From Lachnospiraceae bacterium (GTDB taxonomy: Bacteria > Bacillota > Clostridia > Lachnospirales > Lachnospiraceae), in the NCBI GenBank assembly GCA_017622845.1, contig JAGAQJ010000031.1:1-64000 (forward strand): a DNA stretch of 64,000 bases. The letters are read 5' to 3'. The position numbers and the translations under genes were made by a program. Positions 57,659 through 64,000 of this stretch are shown here, in pieces (positions within the stretch are counted from its first letter, which is position 1; every line of letters begins with the position of its first letter). The notes beneath the pieces were generated by a model. It saw only the letters and a program-made list of their open reading frames with translations, was not told the DNA's origin and searched no databases.

Positions 57659-57689
57659 TACGCTGGTGTAAGAAAAAGGGGGAACAATA

Positions 57690-58475
57690 ATGAAGAAGGA
57701 CATAAAGAAGAACCGTCTATTTAAGAATTGTTTTAAGAAATGTGCGGTTTGGGCGGCGGCAGTTTTGATAGCCGCTGTAGTATGGCAGAAGCCGGCAGTA
57801 TCATTTGCCTTGAATGTCACGCCGATAAGCGTGGAAATGTACTCTACATCAGGAACGCCCGTGTATGCAGCTCCGGATGTCTATACACCTGTTGTAATAT
57901 ATCTTGACAGATTTATAAATGTGAGAGTGACAGGCATTACGGACAACGGATTTTTTCAGGTAGATTTGAATGGAACTTACTATATACCGGGACCATACAT
58001 GGTGCCCAAGGTAGAGGCAGAAAAGACTGAAAAGCAGAAAGCACTGGACGATTTAGAGGATTTTGCAAAGGCATACCGCATTCAGCTTGAACAGATGGAA
58101 AGCTATAGCGCAAAATTTGCGTTGATTGATGTGACAGGTGACGGTATTCCTGAGATTATTGATGCGGCAGGCAAAGAAATCTATACCTATTACAATGACC
58201 ATTCCGTGATGATGTATTATTCTGAAAATCCGGTGACATTTTATTACTCCAAAAAGGACAATAAGCTTCTTGGAAAATATACATGGAACAAGAATGAAAT
58301 ATGGGAAGTCTATGATAAAGATGTATCCCTGCTGCCTTGGGGACAGTTCCGGTGTATCTCAACAGCAGCTTCACCCTATCGGGACAATGCAGCTGCAATC
58401 ACCAGAGAATATACCAATGATGAGGCTACAAGGGCGGATATTTATAATATATTGAAGAAGATGTTGTCTCTGTAG
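57690..58475 (+). CDS. Secreted hypothetical protein
   Basis: A 261-residue exported protein with a basic N-terminus and a signal sequence (CAVWAAAVLIAAVVWQKPAV, cleavage near SFALN). An SH3-like strand section (STSGTPVYAAPDVYTPVVIY, GITDNGFFQVDLNGTYYIPG; about 48-100) is followed by a helix (KALDDLEDFAKAYRIQLEQM) and an Asp-rich loop DVTGDGIPEIIDAAG that recalls calcium-binding FG-GAP-like repeats. Function unknown. AAAGGGGG precedes ATG. A terminator follows. Confidence 0.75.
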   Translation: MKKDIKKNRLFKNCFKKCAVWAAAVLIAAVVWQKPAVSFALNVTPISVEMYSTSGTPVYAAPDVYTPVVIYLDRFINVRVTGITDNGFFQVDLNGTYYIPGPYMVPKVEAEKTEKQKALDDLEDFAKAYRIQLEQMESYSAKFALIDVTGDGIPEIIDAAGKEIYTYYNDHSVMMYYSENPVTFYYSKKDNKLLGKYTWNKNEIWEVYDKDVSLLPWGQFRCISTAASPYRDNAAAITREYTNDEATRADIYNILKKMLSL

Positions 58476-58495
58476 AATGAAAAGCATATCATAAA

Positions 58496-58527
58496 GGCAG
58501 CTGCCCATAAAAATTAAGGGCAGCTGC
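58496..58527. terminator. Intrinsic terminator between convergent genes
   Basis: GCAGCTGCCC pairs with GGGCAGCTGC over an AT-rich loop of about 11 bases. It lies between the secreted-protein gene and the minus-strand DinB-like gene. Confidence 0.75.
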
Positions 58528-58540
58528 TGTATTTAATAAG

Positions 58541-59254
58541 CTAATCTAAAATCGGCAAATTATTCAGGCATGGCGGCAAGTGCATCATATGGTGGTCTGT
58601 CATAGGAGTTAATATCATGCCGCCTACCGTTAACCTTCCCCAAAATACTAATAACCATACAGAACGGAAGTCTGTAGTTACACCGCCTTCTTCTAATATT
58701 CTCATTACCCATTCTTCGGGAACCATCGAATGAATCTGTTCTAATGTGAGGCTTTCCAATATATGACGGGTATTTTTTCCGACGACAGTCATATATTCAC
58801 AAAGAGCTTCAATATTTATTCCTTTTCCGAATGCGATTGCTTCATCAAGCTCCAAAGCATTACCTGTATCCGTAATAGACGAACCTATTTTCCTTTTCCA
58901 TTGCTCATTAAAGATTTGATTTTGATTTGCCATTAAGATATTACTTACTAAGTCTTCAATTCTATATGTATGCCAAAATTGCCAGCACATAGGAACAGTT
59001 CTGGTTCCAGCATAATGCAAATCCACATCATAATCTTCTCTGGGTACTAATTGATTCTGATTCCCTTTTAACATATAATCCAGAACATAATCTGCGATAG
59101 TCTTTTCGGTTCTTCCCGAAATCTCAGCAGGATGAACCATTGCATGGACTTCTAGTGTTAATTCTCTTATTTTATCAATATCGTTTCCCTTTAAGGTTTG
59201 CTTCAATTCATGATATCTTTCTCTGATTGGTGCAAATAGTGCCTCTTTTGTCAT
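58541..59254 (-). CDS. DinB-like helical protein
   Basis: A 237-residue helical protein whose arrangement recalls the DinB/YfiT superfamily of metal-binding four-helix bundles: a histidine early (EVHAMVHPAEISGRTEKTIA), FWHTYRIEDLVSNILMANQN in the middle and a His-rich end MTDHHMMHLPPCLNNL. These proteins are often thiol-dependent transferases. Identity is uncertain. AAGAGG lies before the start on the minus strand. It is convergent with the preceding gene and is followed by an M42 peptidase gene in the same direction. Confidence 0.6.
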   Translation of the reverse strand: MTKEALFAPIRERYHELKQTLKGNDIDKIRELTLEVHAMVHPAEISGRTEKTIADYVLDYMLKGNQNQLVPREDYDVDLHYAGTRTVPMCWQFWHTYRIEDLVSNILMANQNQIFNEQWKRKIGSSITDTGNALELDEAIAFGKGINIEALCEYMTVVGKNTRHILESLTLEQIHSMVPEEWVMRILEEGGVTTDFRSVWLLVFWGRLTVGGMILTPMTDHHMMHLPPCLNNLPILD

Positions 59255-59347
59255 AAACAGTTTCCTCCATGAAAAATTTTGAACAGCTCCTAAATAAGTA
59301 CTTGAAATACAATTGAGATGTGAACAGCAGCAGTTTTCTGCTGTTTC

Positions 59348-60406
59348 TTATTTCAGATACTCCGTAAGAAGCAGAAATGTATTCAAAACACCATCTTTAT
59401 GACTTCGCTCGTAGCCGTGTGATGCATACACACCGGCTCCAATCAGACCATGCCTTACATCGTATCCGGCTGTAAGCGCTACATCTGCATCAGAACCGTA
59501 GTGCGGATATACATCAACTGCAAAATCAAGATTTTTGCGTTTGGCAGCAGCAATAAGATTTGACACTACCTCATAATTGTAAGGTCCGCGGCTGTCCTTC
59601 GCACAGATAGACACCTGATGCTCTGTGCAAGTAAGACCATTTCCGATACAACCCATGTCCACGGAAAGCACCTCTGCAACATCGGATGGGATAGAAGCAG
59701 CTCCGCCGTGTCCGACCTCCTCGTAGACTGTGATGTGGTGGTATACTTTTCTGGGGAGCTTGATATGTTCTTCCTTTACATATTTTGCAAACCCGAGAAG
59801 GATTCCTACACTCAGCTTGTCGTCAAGGAAACGGCTTTTGATATAACCATTTTCTGTGATGGTCGTGCGAGGGTCAAAGCACACGATATCACCTGCCATA
59901 ATGCCCAGAGCAAGCGTGTCCTCTTTTGATTTGACATTCTCATCAAGAACGACCTCCATAACATCATAAGAGCGTGAGGTCTTATCAAATTCTCCATTAA
60001 CATGAATTGAGGCATTGCAAAGCTGTAAGGTTCCGGTATAGACTTTCCCTTCACGTGTATAAATCCTGCAGTTTTCAGCCTCTGCATTGTTGGCGTTCAT
60101 GCCGCCGATCGGAGAAAGCTTGAGATAGCCGTTTGCGTTAATGTCACATACCATAGCGCCGAGCGTATCTATATGCGCTTCCATCATCAGTGCGTCGTTT
60201 GCATCAGCATTTCCTCCGATTTCACAGAATACACCGCCTTTTACGGTTTTGACAGGCTTGTAACCCAGCGCAGTGTAGGCTTTCATGACATAGGCTGCAG
60301 CATCTGCAGTAAAACCTGAAGGGCTGTCAATTGCCAGGATTTTCTTGGTTTCTTCCAAAATGTAATTCAAATATGCTTCGTTATTCATTGATTCTGACAT
60401 CTCCAT
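59348..60406 (-). CDS. M42 family metallopeptidase (aminopeptidase)
   Basis: M42 enzymes are di-metal aminopeptidases that form large tetrahedral assemblies. The 352 residues contain MMEAHIDTLGAMVCDINANG (metal His and Asp), SRFLDDKLSVGILLGFAKYV, TVYEEVGHGGAASIPSDVAE (catalytic Glu pair), VLSVDMGCIGNG and YASHGYERSHKDGVLNTFLL (final metal His). The first ATG (60406) follows GGAAAGGAG. A second in-frame ATG lies seven residues in. The upstream region has an 18-bp inverted repeat shared with the divergent NADAR gene. Confidence 0.92.
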   Translation of the reverse strand: MEMSESMNNEAYLNYILEETKKILAIDSPSGFTADAAAYVMKAYTALGYKPVKTVKGGVFCEIGGNADANDALMMEAHIDTLGAMVCDINANGYLKLSPIGGMNANNAEAENCRIYTREGKVYTGTLQLCNASIHVNGEFDKTSRSYDVMEVVLDENVKSKEDTLALGIMAGDIVCFDPRTTITENGYIKSRFLDDKLSVGILLGFAKYVKEEHIKLPRKVYHHITVYEEVGHGGAASIPSDVAEVLSVDMGCIGNGLTCTEHQVSICAKDSRGPYNYEVVSNLIAAAKRKNLDFAVDVYPHYGSDADVALTAGYDVRHGLIGAGVYASHGYERSHKDGVLNTFLLLTEYLK

Positions 60407-60509
60407 GTCTCCTTTCCTCGTGAATTGATATGAGTGATGCCGGAGTCAAAAAGCCGGAGGGGCAAAATATCTTTTGATTCCAACATCTATGAATTATAGT
60501 ATCATAAGA

Positions 60510-60578
60510 TACCCTCCGTTTACAAGGACGCAAAATTTACTCTGTTCTGACCGTGTGTGCCCTTGTAAACGGAGGGTA
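60510..60578. repeat. 18-bp perfect inverted repeat in a divergent promoter region
   Basis: TACCCTCCGTTTACAAGG at 60510-60527 is exactly inverted at 60561-60578 with a 33-base loop. It lies between the M42 (minus) and NADAR (plus) genes. The arms contain CCCTCC and GGAGGG, complementary to ribosome binding sites. It may be an operator, a terminator-like structure or a miniature element remnant. Confidence 0.7.
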
Positions 60579-60688
60579 ATATAAGGCAGAACTGTTACAA
60601 AAATTATCTAACGATTGTCATATGCAATACAAGTGTGTTATACTGTTAAAAGTTATGATATTGGGTACAAAGAAAAGAGGGGAGAGAA

Positions 60689-61519
60689 ATGGCAAAGGAA
60701 AATCAAAAGGATAAACTGCTTCCGATATGGCTGAAATATCCTGAAATTCCACAGGGCAGCATCGGCTGGCGAATGGGATATGGTGAATCTTATGAAATGG
60801 AGTTTTCCGAATGGTATTATAAGCTTACAAAAGAAGAACAGGAAGCATATAAGAAATATTATCCGGAGCCGGTATGCTGGTCCGACTCCGAATGGAATAT
60901 CAAACGGCATGATTCCTTCTGGATTTACAACTGGCAGCAGAAATGTGTCAATCGCTATTCGGTACAATCAATGATAGCAGAGCAAAATGCCGGAAGACAG
61001 CGCGATGTCATCTATTTCTGGGGACACAGGACAAAAGAGGGCGGGGCGCACGGCAAAGAGGTGCTCAGCCAGTGGTATCCGGCGGATTTTCGGGTAGGGC
61101 ATCAGGTATACTGCTGTATGGAACAATACATGATGGCAAAAAAGGCGCTGCTTTTCGGTGATGCGGAAACAGAAAAAAGAATAATGGAAGAATCGGAACA
61201 AAATAAAATCAAGTCCCTTGGACGAAAGGTAAAAAATTTTGATGAAGCCGTTTGGAATGAATTCAGGACATTGATTGTAATGACAGGAAACTATTATAAG
61301 TTCGGACAGCTTGGGAACTTGCGGAAGTACTTGTTAAGCACGAAAGATGCTCTGCTTGTTGAGGCAAGCCCGTATGATACCATATGGGGAATCGGCATGT
61401 CGGCAGAGGAAGCCCGGCATAGTGATATCACACAGTGGAGAGGCAGCAATCTGCTTGGCTTCTCGCTTATGGCTGTAAGGGACGAGCTTGCGCGGATATG
61501 GCACTTAACGGAGAATTAG
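60689..61519 (+). CDS. NADAR family protein
   Basis: A 276-residue protein whose C-terminal two-thirds match NADAR (DUF1768), a fold acting on N-glycosidic ADP-ribose or riboflavin-type substrates; some members remove ADP-ribose from guanine as antidotes to DarT-like toxins. Motifs: VIYFWGHRTKEGGAHGKEVL, HQVYCCMEQYMMAKKALLFG, WNEFRTLIVMTGNYYKFGQL and SPYDTIWGIGMSAEEARHSD. The first 100 residues are an extra, Trp/Tyr-rich segment. No DarT-like gene is adjacent. GAGGGGAG precedes ATG. Confidence 0.9.
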   Translation: MAKENQKDKLLPIWLKYPEIPQGSIGWRMGYGESYEMEFSEWYYKLTKEEQEAYKKYYPEPVCWSDSEWNIKRHDSFWIYNWQQKCVNRYSVQSMIAEQNAGRQRDVIYFWGHRTKEGGAHGKEVLSQWYPADFRVGHQVYCCMEQYMMAKKALLFGDAETEKRIMEESEQNKIKSLGRKVKNFDEAVWNEFRTLIVMTGNYYKFGQLGNLRKYLLSTKDALLVEASPYDTIWGIGMSAEEARHSDITQWRGSNLLGFSLMAVRDELARIWHLTEN

Positions 61520-61546
61520 GATTTTAGAAAGGATATAGGTGATTTT

Positions 61547-62269
61547 ATGGATATGCTGACAGAACAAATCGCAGAGAAATTCGGATGTGAATATGCAGTT
61601 TTTGAGAAAGGCTCCAGCCCGGAAAAGGTGGAACAGGCATATATGGAAGCGTTTGCAGACGGAGCGAAAAACGGATATGTTCCGGCAATTCTTTTATGTG
61701 ATAAAAACATGAAGGAACAGCTTGAATATGCTTACGATGACGGATCGGACAGGGAAAGTCTTATTGCAGGGTGCGGCAGCAACGGCAAAGAAATTTTAAA
61801 CGAGAGATATGCTGAATACACGGAGGATTATGACGAAGAAGCTTTATCCGAATATATCGGCAATGAAGAAGAAGGAGAATCGAACAAACATTTTTGCAGC
61901 TATATTTCTTTTCGGGATAATAAACTGGAAGAAGATGTACTATTGCTCAAAATACCTGTCAAAAATCCATGGGAGTTAATCGGCTGGATACCAGTCGGCG
62001 GCTGGAATGAATGTCCAAGCCCTGAGGATATGATTGCAGTCTGCAAATATTGGTATGAGGAATACCGCGCAATACCTGCTGTATTTACGAATGATGTTAT
62101 GGAGTTTTATGTGCCCTCTCAGATTGACGCATCGAAAAGGCTTGAGATTGCAAAAGAACATTATGCATTCTGCCCTGACAGAGTCGATCAGGGAACGGAA
62201 ACCGGAACGATATCCGAAGTAGCTGCCGGATTGCCAGACTCCAGTGTGTGGTATTTTTGGTGGGATTAA
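61547..62269 (+). CDS. DUF4253 domain-containing protein
   Basis: A 240-residue acidic protein matching DUF4253 in its C-terminal half: IPVKNPWELIGWIPVGGWNE, CPSPEDMIAVCKYWYEEYRA, IPAVFTNDVMEFYVPSQIDA and EIAKEHYAFCPDRVDQGTET. The N-terminal half is Glu/Asp-rich. The family is of unknown function and is common in Firmicutes and actinobacteria. It starts 27 bases after the NADAR gene, so the two may form an operon. AGAAAGGA precedes ATG. Confidence 0.85.
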   Translation: MDMLTEQIAEKFGCEYAVFEKGSSPEKVEQAYMEAFADGAKNGYVPAILLCDKNMKEQLEYAYDDGSDRESLIAGCGSNGKEILNERYAEYTEDYDEEALSEYIGNEEEGESNKHFCSYISFRDNKLEEDVLLLKIPVKNPWELIGWIPVGGWNECPSPEDMIAVCKYWYEEYRAIPAVFTNDVMEFYVPSQIDASKRLEIAKEHYAFCPDRVDQGTETGTISEVAAGLPDSSVWYFWWD

Positions 62270-62314
62270 ACAGTTGAATGATTTCAGTGCAACAGGAGAA
62301 CAGAGACAGAAGTT

Positions 62315-63772
62315 ATGATAAGGAACGAAGAATTAGAAGCAATATTGAAGACAATTGATTTAACCAAGGATGCCCCTTCCGGGGAGCCGATGCGTCAGTA
62401 TTACTTTATTAAAAAGGCACGTGAGATTGTAGATGCCGAGAGCAAAAGACTTGGCAGGCGCCTTACGGCAGACGGGGAAACATTCGGGTGCCAGATGAAT
62501 GCGAAGGACAGCGAAAAGCTGATTGGTATTCTTGAGAATATCGGGTACGAGATGATTGACGATGAATCAGCGGATTTAGTGTTTTATAATACCTGCACTG
62601 TCCGTGACAATGCAAATCAGCGCGTATACGGCAGACTTGGGCTGGTACATAGCATGAAAAAGAAAAATCCGCATAAAAAGGTAGCGCTCTGCGGCTGCAT
62701 GATGCAGGAGCCATCCGTGATTGAAAAGATACAGAAAAGCTATTCGTTTGTTAACTTAATCTTTGGAACACACAATATCTATAAATTTGCGGAGCTGCTT
62801 GTGGCAATGTACAGTTCAGACAGCATGATTATTGATATTTGGAAGGACACGGATAAGATTGTTGAGGATTTGCCGGCAGAACGCAAGTATTCCTTCAAAT
62901 CAGGCGTAAATATCATGTATGGCTGCAATAATTTCTGCAGTTATTGCATTGTTCCTTATGTGCGAGGCCGGGAGAGAAGCCGTAATCCAAAGGATATCAT
63001 CAGAGAAATCGAAAAGCTCGTCTCAGAGGGGGTCGTGGAGATTATGCTTTTGGGACAAAATGTCAATTCCTACGGCAAAACGTTAGAGGAGCCTATGACA
63101 TTTGCAGAACTCTTAAAAGAAGTGGAAAAGATAGAAGGCTTAGAGCGTATTCGTTTTATGACTTCCCACCCGAAGGATTTATCCGATGATTTGATAGAAG
63201 TGATGAAAAACTCTAAGAAAATCTGCCGCCACCTTCATCTTCCGCTGCAAGCCGGTTCTACCAGAATCCTGACAGCCATGAACAGACGCTACACGAAAGA
63301 ACAGTATCTTGAGCTTGCACACAAAATCAGGCGTGAGATACCCGACATTTCGCTGACAACGGATATTATTGTGGGATTTCCGGGAGAGACAGCAGCAGAT
63401 GTGGACGAGACGATAGAAGTTGTAAAAGAGGTACAATATGACAATGCCTTTACCTTCATCTACTCAAAACGTACCGGAACACCTGCTGCCGCTATGCCGA
63501 ATCCCACAAGTGATGAGGAAATCAAGGATAACTTTGACAGATTGCTTAAGGTGGTTCAGGAGACAGCACGAAGCCGTGTGGGACGTCTGGCAGGAGAGGT
63601 TCACAGTGCGCTCGTAGAGGAAATCAATGAGCACGATGCATCGCTTGTATCGGGCAGACTTTCCAACAATACCATTGTGCATTTTCCGGGAGACGCGTCG
63701 CTCATCGGAAAAATCGTTGACGTGAAGCTCGTTGAGGCACATGGATTTTATTATATGGGTGAAATGGTGTAA
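62315..63772 (+). CDS. miaB: tRNA methylthiotransferase MiaB
   Basis: MiaB is a radical-SAM enzyme that adds the methylthio group to i6A37 in tRNA. The 485-residue product has the N-terminal cluster TFGCQMNAKDSEKLIG and TCTVRDNANQ, CGCMMQE, the radical-SAM motif YGCNNFCSYCIVPYVRGRER, LLGQNVNSYGKT, TDIIVGFPGETAADVDETIE and a C-terminal TRAM domain (SALVEEINEHDASLVSGRLS). The start is ATG 62315, 45 bases after the DUF4253 gene. The N-terminal extension is usual for Firmicutes. Confidence 0.95.
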   Translation: MIRNEELEAILKTIDLTKDAPSGEPMRQYYFIKKAREIVDAESKRLGRRLTADGETFGCQMNAKDSEKLIGILENIGYEMIDDESADLVFYNTCTVRDNANQRVYGRLGLVHSMKKKNPHKKVALCGCMMQEPSVIEKIQKSYSFVNLIFGTHNIYKFAELLVAMYSSDSMIIDIWKDTDKIVEDLPAERKYSFKSGVNIMYGCNNFCSYCIVPYVRGRERSRNPKDIIREIEKLVSEGVVEIMLLGQNVNSYGKTLEEPMTFAELLKEVEKIEGLERIRFMTSHPKDLSDDLIEVMKNSKKICRHLHLPLQAGSTRILTAMNRRYTKEQYLELAHKIRREIPDISLTTDIIVGFPGETAADVDETIEVVKEVQYDNAFTFIYSKRTGTPAAAMPNPTSDEEIKDNFDRLLKVVQETARSRVGRLAGEVHSALVEEINEHDASLVSGRLSNNTIVHFPGDASLIGKIVDVKLVEAHGFYYMGEMV

Positions 63773-63789
63773 TATTCCTAAAAATTCTC

Positions 63790-63818
63790 TTGAAATGTGG
63801 TAAAAATAGGTATATAGT
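63790..63818 (+). promoter_or_regulatory. Promoter of the SulP gene
   Basis: -35 TTGAAA (63790-63795), 17-base spacer, -10 TATAGT (63813-63818). It lies 55 bases before the SulP start codon. Confidence 0.75.
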
Positions 63819-63872
63819 AAGTATGTTTGTTTTTTATAAAAATTTAATAATTACCTATGAGGGAGAATGATT

Positions 63873-64000
63873 ATGGAAAAATTAAAACCAAAGCTGTTTT
63901 CAGTGATGAAAACCTATACAAAGCAGCAGTTTGCCAAGGATGTGGTTGCCGGTATTATCGTGGCAATCATCGCGCTTCCTTTGTCAATTGCGCTTGCGCT
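63873..64000 (+). CDS. SulP family anion transporter (partial)
   Basis: Only the first 42 codons are in the window. The N-terminus (LKPKLFSVMKTYTKQQFAKD) and the first membrane segment VVAGIIVAIIALPLSIALA match the SulP/SLC26 family of sulfate, bicarbonate or related anion transporters. ATG 63873 follows GAGGGAG. A promoter is recognised upstream. The rest lies beyond the right edge. Confidence 0.8.
   Translation, partial: MEKLKPKLFSVMKTYTKQQFAKDVVAGIIVAIIALPLSIALA

Noticed and set aside
1-64000. tRNA, rRNA genes and insertion sequences
   Set aside because: No tRNA cloverleaf, rRNA segment or intact transposase was recognised on either strand by eye. A covariance search would be decisive.

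Overview
The window is low-to-moderate GC chromosomal DNA of an anaerobic, probably spore-forming gut Clostridia member, most likely Lachnospiraceae. This is inferred from gene content: YqfC/YqfD sporulation proteins, PhoH-YbeY, a SpoVB-type flippase, BaiN-like flavoproteins, M42 peptidase, strong AGGAGG ribosome binding sites and Tn1549-type conjugation genes. A visibly GC-rich integrative element interrupts it.

Layout. (1) 1-7.89 kb is an eroding accessory zone. It holds GNAT acetyltransferases, a decayed Rpn-type nuclease, a row of small immunity-like orphans (some with paired frameshifts), an ICMT-family membrane methyltransferase, an AroB homologue and a DegV protein. (2) 7,891-32,082 is a complete 24.2-kb integrative conjugative element (ICE). 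Its ends are readable: a TC (GA) core dinucleotide at both junctions, a palindromic reconstructed attP and a palindromic reconstructed empty target. In order it carries a ParB-like protein with two AT-hook motifs, ArdA, a type IV secretion/conjugation set (PcfB, VirD4, Maff2, VirB6-like, PrgI, VirB4, NlpC/P60 hydrolase, DUF4315, DUF4366), two adenine-type DNA methyltransferases, a SpoVG-domain protein, MobC, relaxase, a low-GC cargo block (XRE, TetR, MATE efflux pump, DUF4180, broken KTR gene), a sigma-like factor and a large serine recombinase. (3) 32.1-37.3 kb is more accessory chromosome: P-loop kinase, DUF3892, C39-like protein, metallophosphoesterase, DUF1877, a GNAT-AAC(6') fusion and a secreted CAP protein. 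(4) 37.8-64 kb is ordinary core chromosome: FIST sensor plus soluble chemoreceptor, pyrimidine-nucleoside phosphorylase, yqfC-yqfD-phoH-ybeY, a flippase, flavoproteins, proB and proA (separated), a fluoride-riboswitch-controlled antiporter, RluA-type synthase, Nfo, MTHFS, M42 peptidase, NADAR, MiaB and the start of a SulP transporter.

The most unusual signal is a family of 14 near-identical 25-bp palindromes (11-bp arm ACTTCGGGACA, 3-nt spacer, inverted arm). All lie inside the ICE, mostly just after stop codons and next to terminators and promoters. None were seen in the flanking chromosome or in the cargo block. With the AT-hook ParB-like protein as the first gene and no ParA, this suggests a KorB-like dispersed operator or centromere network. 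That is an inference from sequence only. The ICE also shows three transfer genes whose only sensible starts are near-cognate codons (CTG, ATC, ACG), a short PIREQM-like motif shared by four proteins, and several elaborate hairpins, including a 162-nt dyad and a nested cruciform behind the relaxase.
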